A stretch of DNA of 5,971 nucleotides from Deltaproteobacteria bacterium (lineage in GTDB: Bacteria > Desulfobacterota > Desulfobacteria > Desulfobacterales > Desulfosalsimonadaceae). The notes under the pieces are model-generated. The model searched no databases and had not been told where the DNA came from. It saw only the letters and a list, made by a program, of their open reading frames with translations. The position numbers were made by a program, and so were the translations under genes. The DNA is taken from assembly GCA_024280875.1 (NCBI GenBank), contig JAJRPH010000114.1, forward strand, positions 1 to 5,971. Direction: 5' to 3'. Below, in pieces: positions 1 to 5,617 of the stretch. Numbering within the stretch: the first letter of the stretch is position 1; every line of letters starts with the position of its first letter.

Positions 1-2
1 AA

Positions 3-86
3 AGAAGCATGGATTCGCGAAAAACCATGCGGCAGGTGTCTGAAGCCATCATTCTCTCAGACGAACTTTTTCAGGAAAAAAAATAA
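3..86 (+). CDS. C-terminal end of an unidentified upstream gene (partial)
   Basis: An open frame enters from the left edge and stops at TAA 84-86. The 27 visible codons end in SDELFQEKK, a mixed hydrophobic and charged tail that looks like a normal protein C-terminus. A second frame (from base 1 to a stop at 115-117) is also open, but it becomes lysine- and asparagine-rich over the A-tract, so it is less convincing. No domain is visible and no function can be proposed. The call rests only on frame quality at the edge; the sequence to the left would decide it. Confidence 0.4.
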   Translation, partial: RSMDSRKTMRQVSEAIILSDELFQEKK

Positions 87-165
87 AAAAAACAGATTTT
101 CTTTGCCTCCTAAATAAACATCCCCCAGCAGTGATTGAACGGAAATTCACTCAACTATCAATTTC

Positions 166-256
166 CTGTCATTGCGCAGGGAGGCACGACGTCAAGCAAT
201 TCCATTAAAGCCAGGGGATTACTTCGCCGTTCGTTCCTCTCTCTTCGTAATGACAG
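166..256. repeat. Imperfect inverted repeat, REP/MITE-like
   Basis: The left end reads CTGTCATTGCG (166-176) and the right end reads CGTAATGACAG (246-256), which is its reverse complement with one mismatch. A second matched pair lies further in: AAGCAATTCC (194-203) against GGGATTACTT (215-224), 8 of 10 complementary. The middle parts of the arms (purine-rich GGGAG on the left, CCTCTCTC on the right) match loosely with small gaps. The whole folds as a hairpin of about 90 bases. The ends resemble a dispersed palindromic repeat (CATTGCGAG...AAGCAATCCC) that I recall as common in many bacterial genomes. It encodes no protein. Copy number cannot be seen from one window. Confidence 0.65.
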
Positions 257-432
257 CTTGAATCCCAGGGTTTTCGTTCAACGACTATATCACTGCGCCA
301 TCCCGGATTCTTTCAAAAATTATCCAATTTATAGCCCACCAACATAGATAGTCCCGTCAAAAAATCAGCTCCATGGTGTTTTTCCGAAAAATATTTCAAT
401 TAAAATTTTAAATTTTTTACGCCATAAAGATG

Positions 433-464
433 TCAATGTAATTTTCTATAAAAAATTACATTGA
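433..464. promoter_or_regulatory. Perfect 13-bp palindrome, operator-like or hairpin
   Basis: TCAATGTAATTTT (433-445) and AAAATTACATTGA (452-464) are exact reverse complements around a 6-base spacer. Two more outer pairs (one of them G-T) extend the stem to 15 bp as RNA. It lies 55 bases before the start codon of the broken gene at 520. The stem is AT-rich and no run of T follows on the + strand, so it is not a good terminator. A binding site for a dimeric regulator of the upstream, now broken, gene is the simplest guess. I cannot assign it to a known regulator. Confidence 0.5.
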
Positions 465-519
465 TAAGAAAGATTATTTAAACTAAAAATTATTATCTAA
501 AGTTAAGCCAATTTATACA

Positions 520-1075
520 ATGGCGTATAAACCAAGACTTGCGGATATAAGCGACAAAGGCAAAACCAAAAAAGAAAAAATCAAGAGCGCACCTGAACTT
601 GAAAGACGTATTGACGGCTATCTCCGTTATTATGACGGATACGGCGCCATCATCGTTCAGCTCAACGTTGAAGATACCCGTAACGGCGTTAGAGTTTGTT
701 GTTGAAAAATACGGCAACAAATGCATCATCGAACTCAAATGGGGCCAGGGCGCAAAAGATATCGGCGGTGAAATCCAGGTAACCAGCCTTGATTATGCAC
801 TTTTCCTCAAAGATCGCGGCTATGTTGTTGATCCTGATCCAAGACTGCCGGAAGTACAAAAAGCGTTTAAAAAAGGTGCCATCAAATCATTTGCCCGTCA
901 CAGCCGTTTGGGCGGAACCAATCTGGATGGTGCCCTGCATCCGGAAAGAAAAGAAAAGCTTTGCGGAAACTGGGACAGTCTGCCGAAAACCGTGAGTGAC
1001 ATCGGCAACAGTGCTGAAGAAATTTTTGCTGCTTACTTTAAATTAGTTAGAATTAAATTTTCTACCTGCTATTAA
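520..1075 (+). pseudogene. Broken FMN-binding glutamate synthase (GltB-like) domain gene
   Basis: The first frame (520-705) gives MAYKPRLADISDKGKTKKEK... and runs to ...LNVEDTRNG, then hits a false stop. Continuing one base out of register gives LEFVVEKYG, then IELKWGQGAKDIGGEIQ, the 'QGAK' signature of the FMN-dependent glutamate synthase domain (Glu_synthase family). A single base loss near 687-691 explains the switch. The text then goes from ARHSRLGGTNLD straight to GALHPERKEKL...NWDSLPKTVSDIGNSAEEIFAAYF, which looks like the far C-terminal part of the family. The glycine-rich FMN-binding and barrel motifs normally in between (GSGGGTG-like and AGGI...ALALGA-like) are missing. Homology appears to stop near 1041, and the last residues look random. 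About 185 codons remain, against roughly 500 for intact relatives as I recall them. The start codon has no clear ribosome binding site. The domain call is firm; the internal deletion is inferred from memory of the family. Confidence 0.8.
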
Positions 1076-1102
1076 CAATAACTAATATTCTGTTTTTTTG
1101 AC

Positions 1103-1151
1103 TAATCCCTTGACAAGCCTCTTCCAAATAATTATAAAAGTAATCCCTTGA
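1103..1151. repeat. Direct repeat pair TAATCCCTTGA
   Basis: TAATCCCTTGA occurs exactly at 1103-1113 and again at 1141-1151, 38 bases apart start to start. The first copy ends inside the -35 box of the promoter at 1110-1138. The second covers the expected transcription start and supplies the left arm of the first RNA stem. The two could be paired binding sites for a regulator bracketing the promoter, or a small duplication. No known regulator motif is recognised. Confidence 0.5.
1110..1138 (+). promoter_or_regulatory. Sigma70-type promoter
   Basis: TTGACA (1110-1115) is a perfect -35 box. TATAAA (1133-1138) is a near-consensus -10 box. The spacer is 17 bases, the optimum for housekeeping sigma factor. 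Transcription would start around 1145. It lies just past the end of the broken gene and drives toward the gltB-hdr operon, but the first thing it transcribes is a structured segment ending in a terminator at 1201-1242. The promoter could therefore make a short RNA, feed the operon by read-through, or both. Confidence 0.7.
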
Positions 1152-1242
1152 TCAATTATATAAACACAAAGATGTGTTTCAAATTCCAGATCAAGAAGAC
1201 AAAAACGTCTGATCCTGTATTTACGGGGTAGGCGTTTTTTTT
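1145..1242 (+). ncRNA. Candidate small RNA or attenuator leader
   Basis: This covers the roughly 98 bases from the predicted start to the end of the terminator T-tract. The first part folds into an extended stem: CTTGATC (1147-1153) with GATCAAG (1189-1195), AATT (1154-1157) with AATT (1182-1185), and AAACACA (1162-1168) with TGTGTTT (1173-1179) around an AAGA tetraloop. The second part is the terminator hairpin. An alternative pairing exists: GATC 1189-1192 with 1211-1214, and AGAC 1197-1200 with GTCT 1207-1210. It would break both the first stem and the terminator. That is the layout of an attenuator or riboswitch-like switch, but the alternative stem is weak. No known RNA family is recognised. 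Whether this is a free small RNA or the 5' leader of the operon is not decidable here. Confidence 0.45.
1201..1242 (+). terminator. Strong Rho-independent terminator
   Basis: AAAAACGTCT (1201-1210) pairs with AGGCGTTTTT (1230-1239), with one G-U pair. After a single bulged G (1211), ATCCTGT (1212-1218) pairs with ACGGGGT (1223-1229), with two G-U pairs, around an ATTT loop. The stem is 17 bp and merges into eight T (1235-1242). On the opposite strand the hairpin is followed by five T, so it may work weakly in both directions. It sits about 60 bases after the predicted start of the promoter at 1110-1138 and 257 bases before the operon's first start codon. Confidence 0.75.
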
Positions 1243-1250
1243 GCGAAATT

Positions 1251-1294
1251 TTGCTGGTATTGGAACAAGCAGCATATCATTGTTCACAAACAAT
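1251..1294 (+). promoter_or_regulatory. Weak promoter candidate with overlapping palindrome
   Basis: TTGCTG (1251-1256, 3 of 6 consensus) and TATCAT (1275-1280, 5 of 6) are 18 bases apart, just after the terminator. A perfect palindrome ATTGTT-CACA-AACAAT (1279-1294) overlaps the -10 end and the expected start site, where a repressor could act. If the terminator at 1201-1242 is efficient, the operon needs its own promoter, and this is the best match I see. The -35 match is poor, so this is a guess. Confidence 0.25.
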
Positions 1295-1312
1295 TTCGAT
1301 GGCGTCCCAAAA

Positions 1313-1403
1313 AACCCAACTTCTATTTTAGCTTTGGGTTGCGCTCCAACCTTCGCTGCTTTGTAGGGTGCATTTTATGCACCAATAGTGACTAATCATC
1401 ACT
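1313..1403. repeat. Cluster of short palindromes
   Basis: Three inverted repeats follow one another: AACCCAA (1313-1319) with TTGGGTT (1334-1340); GGTGCAT (1367-1373) with ATGCACC (1377-1383) around TTT; and AGTGA (1387-1391) with TCACT (1399-1403). The wording (GGGTTGCGCTCCAACC, then TAGGGTGCAT...ATGCACC) resembles dispersed intergenic repeats that I recall from various proteobacterial genomes. None is followed by a T-tract. They may be a repeat insertion rather than regulatory sites for this operon. Confidence 0.5.
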
Positions 1404-1484
1404 CAGTATTTTCGCGCCTTGCCAGTTTTTATAAGAATGGCGGAGCTTTTTACGAAGCCATCAATTTTGGACCACAAATAGTGT

Positions 1485-1488
1485 GGAG
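1485..1488 (+). promoter_or_regulatory. Ribosome binding site deciding the start at 1499
   Basis: GGAG lies 10 bases before ATG 1499. Neither the upstream in-frame GTG at 1388 nor the ATG at 1520 has a comparable site, so 1499 is chosen as the start of the amidotransferase gene. Confidence 0.6.
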
Positions 1489-1498
1489 CATATTAGAA

Positions 1499-4147
1499 AT
1501 GAATAGAATACAACAACTAATGGCATCTAAAAAACGACTTGTGGAAGGTCTGCAATTCCCGGACATCACCAAATGCGCTGAGGAAGGTGGTTGCGGGGTT
1601 GTCGGTTTTTGCTGCACAAAACCAGTGCCCGGACATCATATCTATGAACCTTCAAGGTTGATGCACAACCGCGGTAACGGGAAAGGCGGCGGAATTGCTG
1701 CGGTGGGATTTGTCCCTGAACAACTTGGCGTCAGCCGCGACGTTCTTGATAATTGCTATATGATTCACGTGGCATTTTTAGACCCCGACGCCCGCCAGGA
1801 AGTTGAAGACAAGTATATCACGCCATTTTATGATGTTGAAAAAATAACTAAACTCGATACCGTTGATGACTGGACGACAGTCACCGGACTGGAAGTAAAA
1901 CCACCGGATGTATGGCGTTATTTTGTCCGTGTAAAAACAGAAGTTCTTGATTCGTTTATTAAAGAAAATGAATTGGAACAGATTGAAACGCGCGAAGCTG
2001 AAGAAGAATTCGTTAATCAGAACAGTTTTAAGCTCAACGATGAGTTTTATGCATCCCTGACTGATCAAAAAGCATTTGTCCTGTCCCACGGCAGAAATAT
2101 CATGATTCTTAAGGTCGTTGGATATGCGGAAGCCATTGTAAAATATTACAAGATAGAAGACTTACGCGCACATACATGGATAGCCCACCAGCGATTTCCC
2201 ACAAAAGGAAGAGTTTGGCATCCAGGAGGTGCCCACCCGTTTGCCGGCATAAACATGGCACTGGTCCATAACGGTGACTTTGCCAACTATCACTCGGTAT
2301 CTGAATATCTTTTGCAGCGCCATATTTACCCGCAGTTTATTACGGATACCGAAGTAGCCGCCCTTATGTTCGATTTGCTCAACCGGACTTATAAATATCC
2401 TCTGGAATACATCATCGAAGCGCTTGCGCCAACGACTGAACTGGATTTTGACCATCTTCCGGAAGATAAGCAAAAAAATTACCGGGCAATACAGGCCACA
2501 CATATTCACGGTTCACCGGACGGCCCGTGGTTTTTTATTGTTACCCGTAATATTCCTGAAAAGAACCGATTTCAACTTCTGGGCATCACCGATACAGCCA
2601 TGTTGCGCCCCCAGGTATTTGCCTTTTCTGATGGCGAGGTGCAGGTCGGCCTGATCGCTTCCGAAAAACAGGCTATTGATGCCACGCTTGTCAGCCTGGC
2701 AAAAGATGACAAACGAATCTGCCCTGTTGTAGACCGTTACTGGAATGCCCGGGGTGGGAGCCATACGGATGGAGGAGCGTTTATATTCAACCTGGAGCCG
2801 GATGAGTCAGGCAATATTCGGATGACCTGCACTGATAAATTCAGCAATGCTGTGCCCATGCCTGAACCCTCCGAAGCCTTTGACTTTACAAAACCGGAAG
2901 CCGAAAAAACAGATCCCGAGATTGAAAGCAGCTTATCTGCCTGTTTTGAAACCGGCAGTGCGGAAAATATTTTTGACTATGTTCGGGATCATATGGTCGG
3001 CTGGAATTTTGATAATGTTCTGGCAGCCTGTCGGGAAATAAGAGTTCTCGGAAAAAACCCTGAATATACGGACGCTGCAATCAGCGCACTCTCACGGCTA
3101 AACGACCTGAGATATCCCACCGGAACCAAAAAAAGAAGTCATCTGCTTCATATGATCCGCACCCAGCTTGATGAGCTGTTTGCTAAAATTCCGAAATTCG
3201 AATCTGAGAACAGCGATAAAACAGCTTATCGCCTGATTGACTATGACACCCGTATGTCATTGCGGCCGCCGCAGGGAAATGAGACAACGCTTGTAATCCA
3301 TGCCGATATTTTTCCGCCTGAAGGTGATGAATGTGACGCTGCCCTTCTGGTGGACGCATATACAAAAGGATGGCGAAAGTTTATCTGCTATGACTGTTCG
3401 GGGCAGCGGTATATTGGATGCGGACTCGGTCCTGAAACAGATGATGTCGTAATTGATGTATACGGCAGTTCCGGGGATTATCTCGCATCCGGAATTGATG
3501 GTTTATCCATTACAGTCCACAGCAACGCCCAGGACCAGCTCGGCCAGATCATTAAGCAAGGCAAGCTGGTGGTTTATGGAGATACCGGCCAGACATTCAT
3601 GTACGGAGCCAAGGGCGGCGACATATATATCATGGGAAATGCCGCTGGTCGGCCGCTGATTAATTCGGTGGGGCACCCAAGGGTTGTGATAAACGGCACG
3701 TCGCTTGATTTTCTTGCAGAATCTTTTATGGCCGGCGATCCCCATAACGGCGGTGGATTTGTAATATTAAACAGTATCCGGTTTGATGATGACGGGAATA
3801 TCGTTCCCCTGCCGGAGCCATACCCCGGCAGCAATCTTTTTTCACTGGCATCAGGCGGTGCCATATATATCCGGGACCCGCATCAGCTATGTGTTGACAA
3901 GCAGTTAAACGGCGCTGTGTTCCTTGCCATGACCGACGCAGACTGGGAACTCATCTTACCGTACCTGGAAGAAAACGAACGACTTTTTAACATAAAAATT
4001 AAAGACTTGCTAACCATTGACGGCCAGATATTATCTCCGGGCAAAGTATACCGAAAAGTCGTGCCTTCAGCGGTTGGGGCGGCCATTTTAAAAAAAGAAA
4101 AAGAGATGAGTCTGGAGACAGAAACGGTCGGCGATCTATACAATTAA
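1499..4147 (+). CDS. Glutamate-synthase-like protein: class II glutamine amidotransferase + GXGXG domains
   Basis: The protein has 882 residues from ATG 1499 (919 if GTG 1388 were used; the added 37 look non-coding). The N-terminal half is a class II (Ntn-type) glutamine amidotransferase. The likely nucleophile Cys32 sits in GGCGVVGF after a roughly 31-residue leader, consistent with a cleaved propeptide as in GltB. HQRFPT (230-235), HPGGAHPF (241-248), HNGD (257-260) and TDTEV (282-286) are further family motifs. A long linker follows. Residues about 610-840 form the GXGXG beta-helix of the glutamate synthase C-terminus, with GSSGDYLASG (656-665) and the glycine-rich run 694-708. The FMN barrel that lies between these two parts in classic GltB is absent. 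It should release ammonia from glutamine in the cytoplasm for a partner FMN subunit. A remnant of such a subunit lies just upstream, and HdrC follows after 17 bases. Domain calls are firm; the physiological reaction is inferred. Confidence 0.88.
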   Translation: MNRIQQLMASKKRLVEGLQFPDITKCAEEGGCGVVGFCCTKPVPGHHIYEPSRLMHNRGNGKGGGIAAVGFVPEQLGVSRDVLDNCYMIHVAFLDPDARQEVEDKYITPFYDVEKITKLDTVDDWTTVTGLEVKPPDVWRYFVRVKTEVLDSFIKENELEQIETREAEEEFVNQNSFKLNDEFYASLTDQKAFVLSHGRNIMILKVVGYAEAIVKYYKIEDLRAHTWIAHQRFPTKGRVWHPGGAHPFAGINMALVHNGDFANYHSVSEYLLQRHIYPQFITDTEVAALMFDLLNRTYKYPLEYIIEALAPTTELDFDHLPEDKQKNYRAIQATHIHGSPDGPWFFIVTRNIPEKNRFQLLGITDTAMLRPQVFAFSDGEVQVGLIASEKQAIDATLVSLAKDDKRICPVVDRYWNARGGSHTDGGAFIFNLEPDESGNIRMTCTDKFSNAVPMPEPSEAFDFTKPEAEKTDPEIESSLSACFETGSAENIFDYVRDHMVGWNFDNVLAACREIRVLGKNPEYTDAAISALSRLNDLRYPTGTKKRSHLLHMIRTQLDELFAKIPKFESENSDKTAYRLIDYDTRMSLRPPQGNETTLVIHADIFPPEGDECDAALLVDAYTKGWRKFICYDCSGQRYIGCGLGPETDDVVIDVYGSSGDYLASGIDGLSITVHSNAQDQLGQIIKQGKLVVYGDTGQTFMYGAKGGDIYIMGNAAGRPLINSVGHPRVVINGTSLDFLAESFMAGDPHNGGGFVILNSIRFDDDGNIVPLPEPYPGSNLFSLASGGAIYIRDPHQLCVDKQLNGAVFLAMTDADWELILPYLEENERLFNIKIKDLLTIDGQILSPGKVYRKVVPSAVGAAILKKEKEMSLETETVGDLYN

Positions 4148-4164
4148 CCGCATTAGGTAAAAAT

Positions 4165-4722
4165 ATGACTATCAGAATAAAAAAAGGTCAAACAGGAAAA
4201 AGCATTCTCAATACTGTCATCGAGATGTCCGGTGTTGATCTGAGTTTGTGTTATCAGTGCAAAAAATGTTCTTGCGGATGTACTGTATCAAATCATGCCA
4301 AATCACCGCCATCTGAAATCATCAGACGTCTGCAACTGGGTGCAGGAAATGAACTGCTCGATAATGACCTCATCTGGTCATGCGTTTCCTGCGAGACATG
4401 TTATGCAAGATGTCCGATGGGTATTGATATGGTTTCCGTCATGGATGCGTTGCGCAGAATGGCTATTGAAAGAAAAGCAGCAATCCCGGAAGGGAATGTG
4501 CCTTTATTTAACAGTGCGTTTCTTAAAACTGTAAAATTTTTTGGCCGGACCTATGACCTTGGCCTGATGGCAATTTATAAGATCGGCACATCATCCTATG
4601 TTCAGGATGCGGACAAACTCCCGCTTATTTTTATGAAGAAAAAGATCGCAATACTGCCGTCATGGAGTGCCAACCGGAAAACCGTGAAACGAATTTTTAA
4701 AAAAGCCTCACATGGAAAATAA
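4165..4722 (+). CDS. hdrC: Heterodisulfide reductase subunit C-like iron-sulfur protein
   Basis: This is a 185-residue cytoplasmic ferredoxin-like protein expected to carry two [4Fe-4S] clusters. Cluster motif one is C29-x2-C32-x2-C35-x3-C39 (CYQCKKCSCGC), with an extra Cys37 and Thr instead of the usual Pro after the fourth Cys. Motif two is the classic C73-x2-C76-x2-C79-x3-C83-Pro. The segment after the second motif (DMVSVMDALRRMAIERK) is typical of HdrC. No membrane helices are evident, which argues against a QmoC- or DsrM-type fusion. It starts 17 bases after the amidotransferase gene and ends 3 bases before hdrB; the ribosome binding site is weak (AGG at 4155-4157). In Hdr complexes HdrC passes electrons between the HdrA flavin/cluster unit and the HdrB catalytic unit. 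Here the true electron acceptor is unknown. Confidence 0.9.
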   Translation: MTIRIKKGQTGKSILNTVIEMSGVDLSLCYQCKKCSCGCTVSNHAKSPPSEIIRRLQLGAGNELLDNDLIWSCVSCETCYARCPMGIDMVSVMDALRRMAIERKAAIPEGNVPLFNSAFLKTVKFFGRTYDLGLMAIYKIGTSSYVQDADKLPLIFMKKKIAILPSWSANRKTVKRIFKKASHGK

Positions 4723-4725
4723 AAA

Positions 4726-5601
4726 ATGAAATACGCTTACTACCCCGGGTGCTCATCAGAATCTTCTGCCCGCGACCAGCATTCTTCAAGTATGGCGGTT
4801 GCAAAAGCACTTGGCATTGAATTTGTTGAAATAGAAGGCTGGACCTGCTGCGGAGCAACGCCCGGGCACCAGACAGACCGCGTGCTGGCAGCATCTCTTC
4901 CGGCGGCAAACCTTGTTTTGGCTCAGGATATGGGCCTTGATATTGTTGTTAATTGTGCCGCCTGCTACAGCCGCTTGAAAATGGCCAATTACGAGGTCTT
5001 AAATCAACCGGATATGCGTGAAAAAGTTGGAGATGCGCTGGGCTCCGATTATGACGGTTCGGTGAAAGTCCGGCATCTGGTAGAAATACTTCTTGAAGAC
5101 TATGGGTTGGAAAATCTTAAAACCCGGCTGTCTCATTCATTAGACGGGATTAAAATTGCATCATACTATGGTTGCCTTCTGGTACGTCCCCATGAAGTGA
5201 CGAATTTTGATGACCCTGAGAATCCGACCTCCATGGATAACCTGATATCCGCCATGGGCGCTGAAAGTCTTGACTGGCCTTCCAAAACGGACTGCTGCGG
5301 CAACAGTCTCTCTTTAACCACGAAATCCGACCTTGTGGTCAGTTTATCAGATTCCATTATCGGCATGGCACAGGCTGCAGGTGCTGATTGCATAGCAGTG
5401 GCCTGCCCTTTGTGTCAGGTAAATCTTGATCTAAGGCAGATTGATATTAAAAAGCAAACCGGCAGACAGTATAACATGCCGATTCTATACATTACACAAC
5501 TGATCGGACTTTGCCTTGGCCTTTCGACCGAGGCACTCGGCTTAAACAAACTTGTGATAGCGCCTTCTAATATTATCAATGCTGTAAAAACGGCTGCTTA
5601 G
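4726..5601 (+). CDS. hdrB: Heterodisulfide reductase subunit B-like protein (two CCG domains)
   Basis: This 291-residue protein carries two cysteine-rich CCG domains. Domain one has C9, C41-C42 and C77-x2-C80. Domain two has C150, C190-C191 (DCCGNSLSL) and C227-x2-C230 (CPLCQVNLD). The spacings fit the CCG pattern, which in methanogen HdrB binds the noncubane [4Fe-4S] clusters that cleave a disulfide. All expected cysteines are present, so the protein looks functional. It starts 3 bases after hdrC with GGAA at 4714-4717 as ribosome binding site, so translation is probably coupled. In non-methanogens the HdrB substrate is usually unknown. Its place behind a glutamate-synthase-like gene suggests service as an electron relay or catalytic partner to that enzyme rather than CoM-S-S-CoB reduction. 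Confidence 0.9.
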   Translation: MKYAYYPGCSSESSARDQHSSSMAVAKALGIEFVEIEGWTCCGATPGHQTDRVLAASLPAANLVLAQDMGLDIVVNCAACYSRLKMANYEVLNQPDMREKVGDALGSDYDGSVKVRHLVEILLEDYGLENLKTRLSHSLDGIKIASYYGCLLVRPHEVTNFDDPENPTSMDNLISAMGAESLDWPSKTDCCGNSLSLTTKSDLVVSLSDSIIGMAQAAGADCIAVACPLCQVNLDLRQIDIKKQTGRQYNMPILYITQLIGLCLGLSTEALGLNKLVIAPSNIINAVKTAA

Positions 5602-5617
5602 GGAAAAAAATAAAACC

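Larger units (their letters stand above)
87..519. other. Non-coding intergenic stretch with repeats
   Basis: This stretch separates the upstream gene end from the broken glutamate synthase gene. Its A/T-rich flanks surround an imperfect inverted repeat (166-256) and a perfect palindrome (433-464), listed separately. No intrinsic terminator with a clear T-tract is evident after the upstream stop, and no strong promoter pair is seen. An open frame at 135-347 crosses the inverted repeat, has no ribosome binding site and no recognisable content, so it is not called. Confidence 0.6.
1076..1498. other. Regulatory intergenic region before the gltB-hdr operon
   Basis: No protein gene is supported here. 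In order, the stretch holds a sigma70-type promoter, a direct repeat pair, a candidate structured RNA with an intrinsic terminator, a weak second promoter candidate, several short palindromes (1279-1294, 1313-1340, 1367-1383, 1387-1403), and finally the ribosome binding site of the operon's first gene. An in-frame GTG at 1388 could extend that gene by 37 codons, but this extension has no ribosome binding site and begins inside one of the palindromes. Confidence 0.65.

Noticed and set aside
135..347. 70-residue open frame
   Set aside because: It crosses the inverted repeat at 166-256, has no ribosome binding site and shows no recognisable protein features. The frame is a by-product of the repeat.
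680..705. Programmed ribosomal frameshift in the FMN-domain gene
   Set aside because: No slippery heptamer or stimulating structure is evident at the switch, and the downstream part also lacks the catalytic core and a proper end, so decay is the simpler explanation.
1279..1294. Rex-type or FNR-type operator
   Set aside because: The palindrome ATTGTT-CACA-AACAAT has the wrong spacer for the TTGTT-N8-AACAA Rex pattern and lacks the FNR core, so no regulator is named.
1388..1498. N-terminal extension of the amidotransferase from GTG 1388
   Set aside because: There is no ribosome binding site before 1388, the start lies in a palindrome, and the 37 added residues do not look like part of the family, whereas ATG 1499 has GGAG 10 bases upstream.
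3503..4143. Minus-strand open frames opposite the GXGXG domain
   Set aside because: They lie entirely within the well-supported amidotransferase/GXGXG gene and have no independent ribosome binding sites or domain features.
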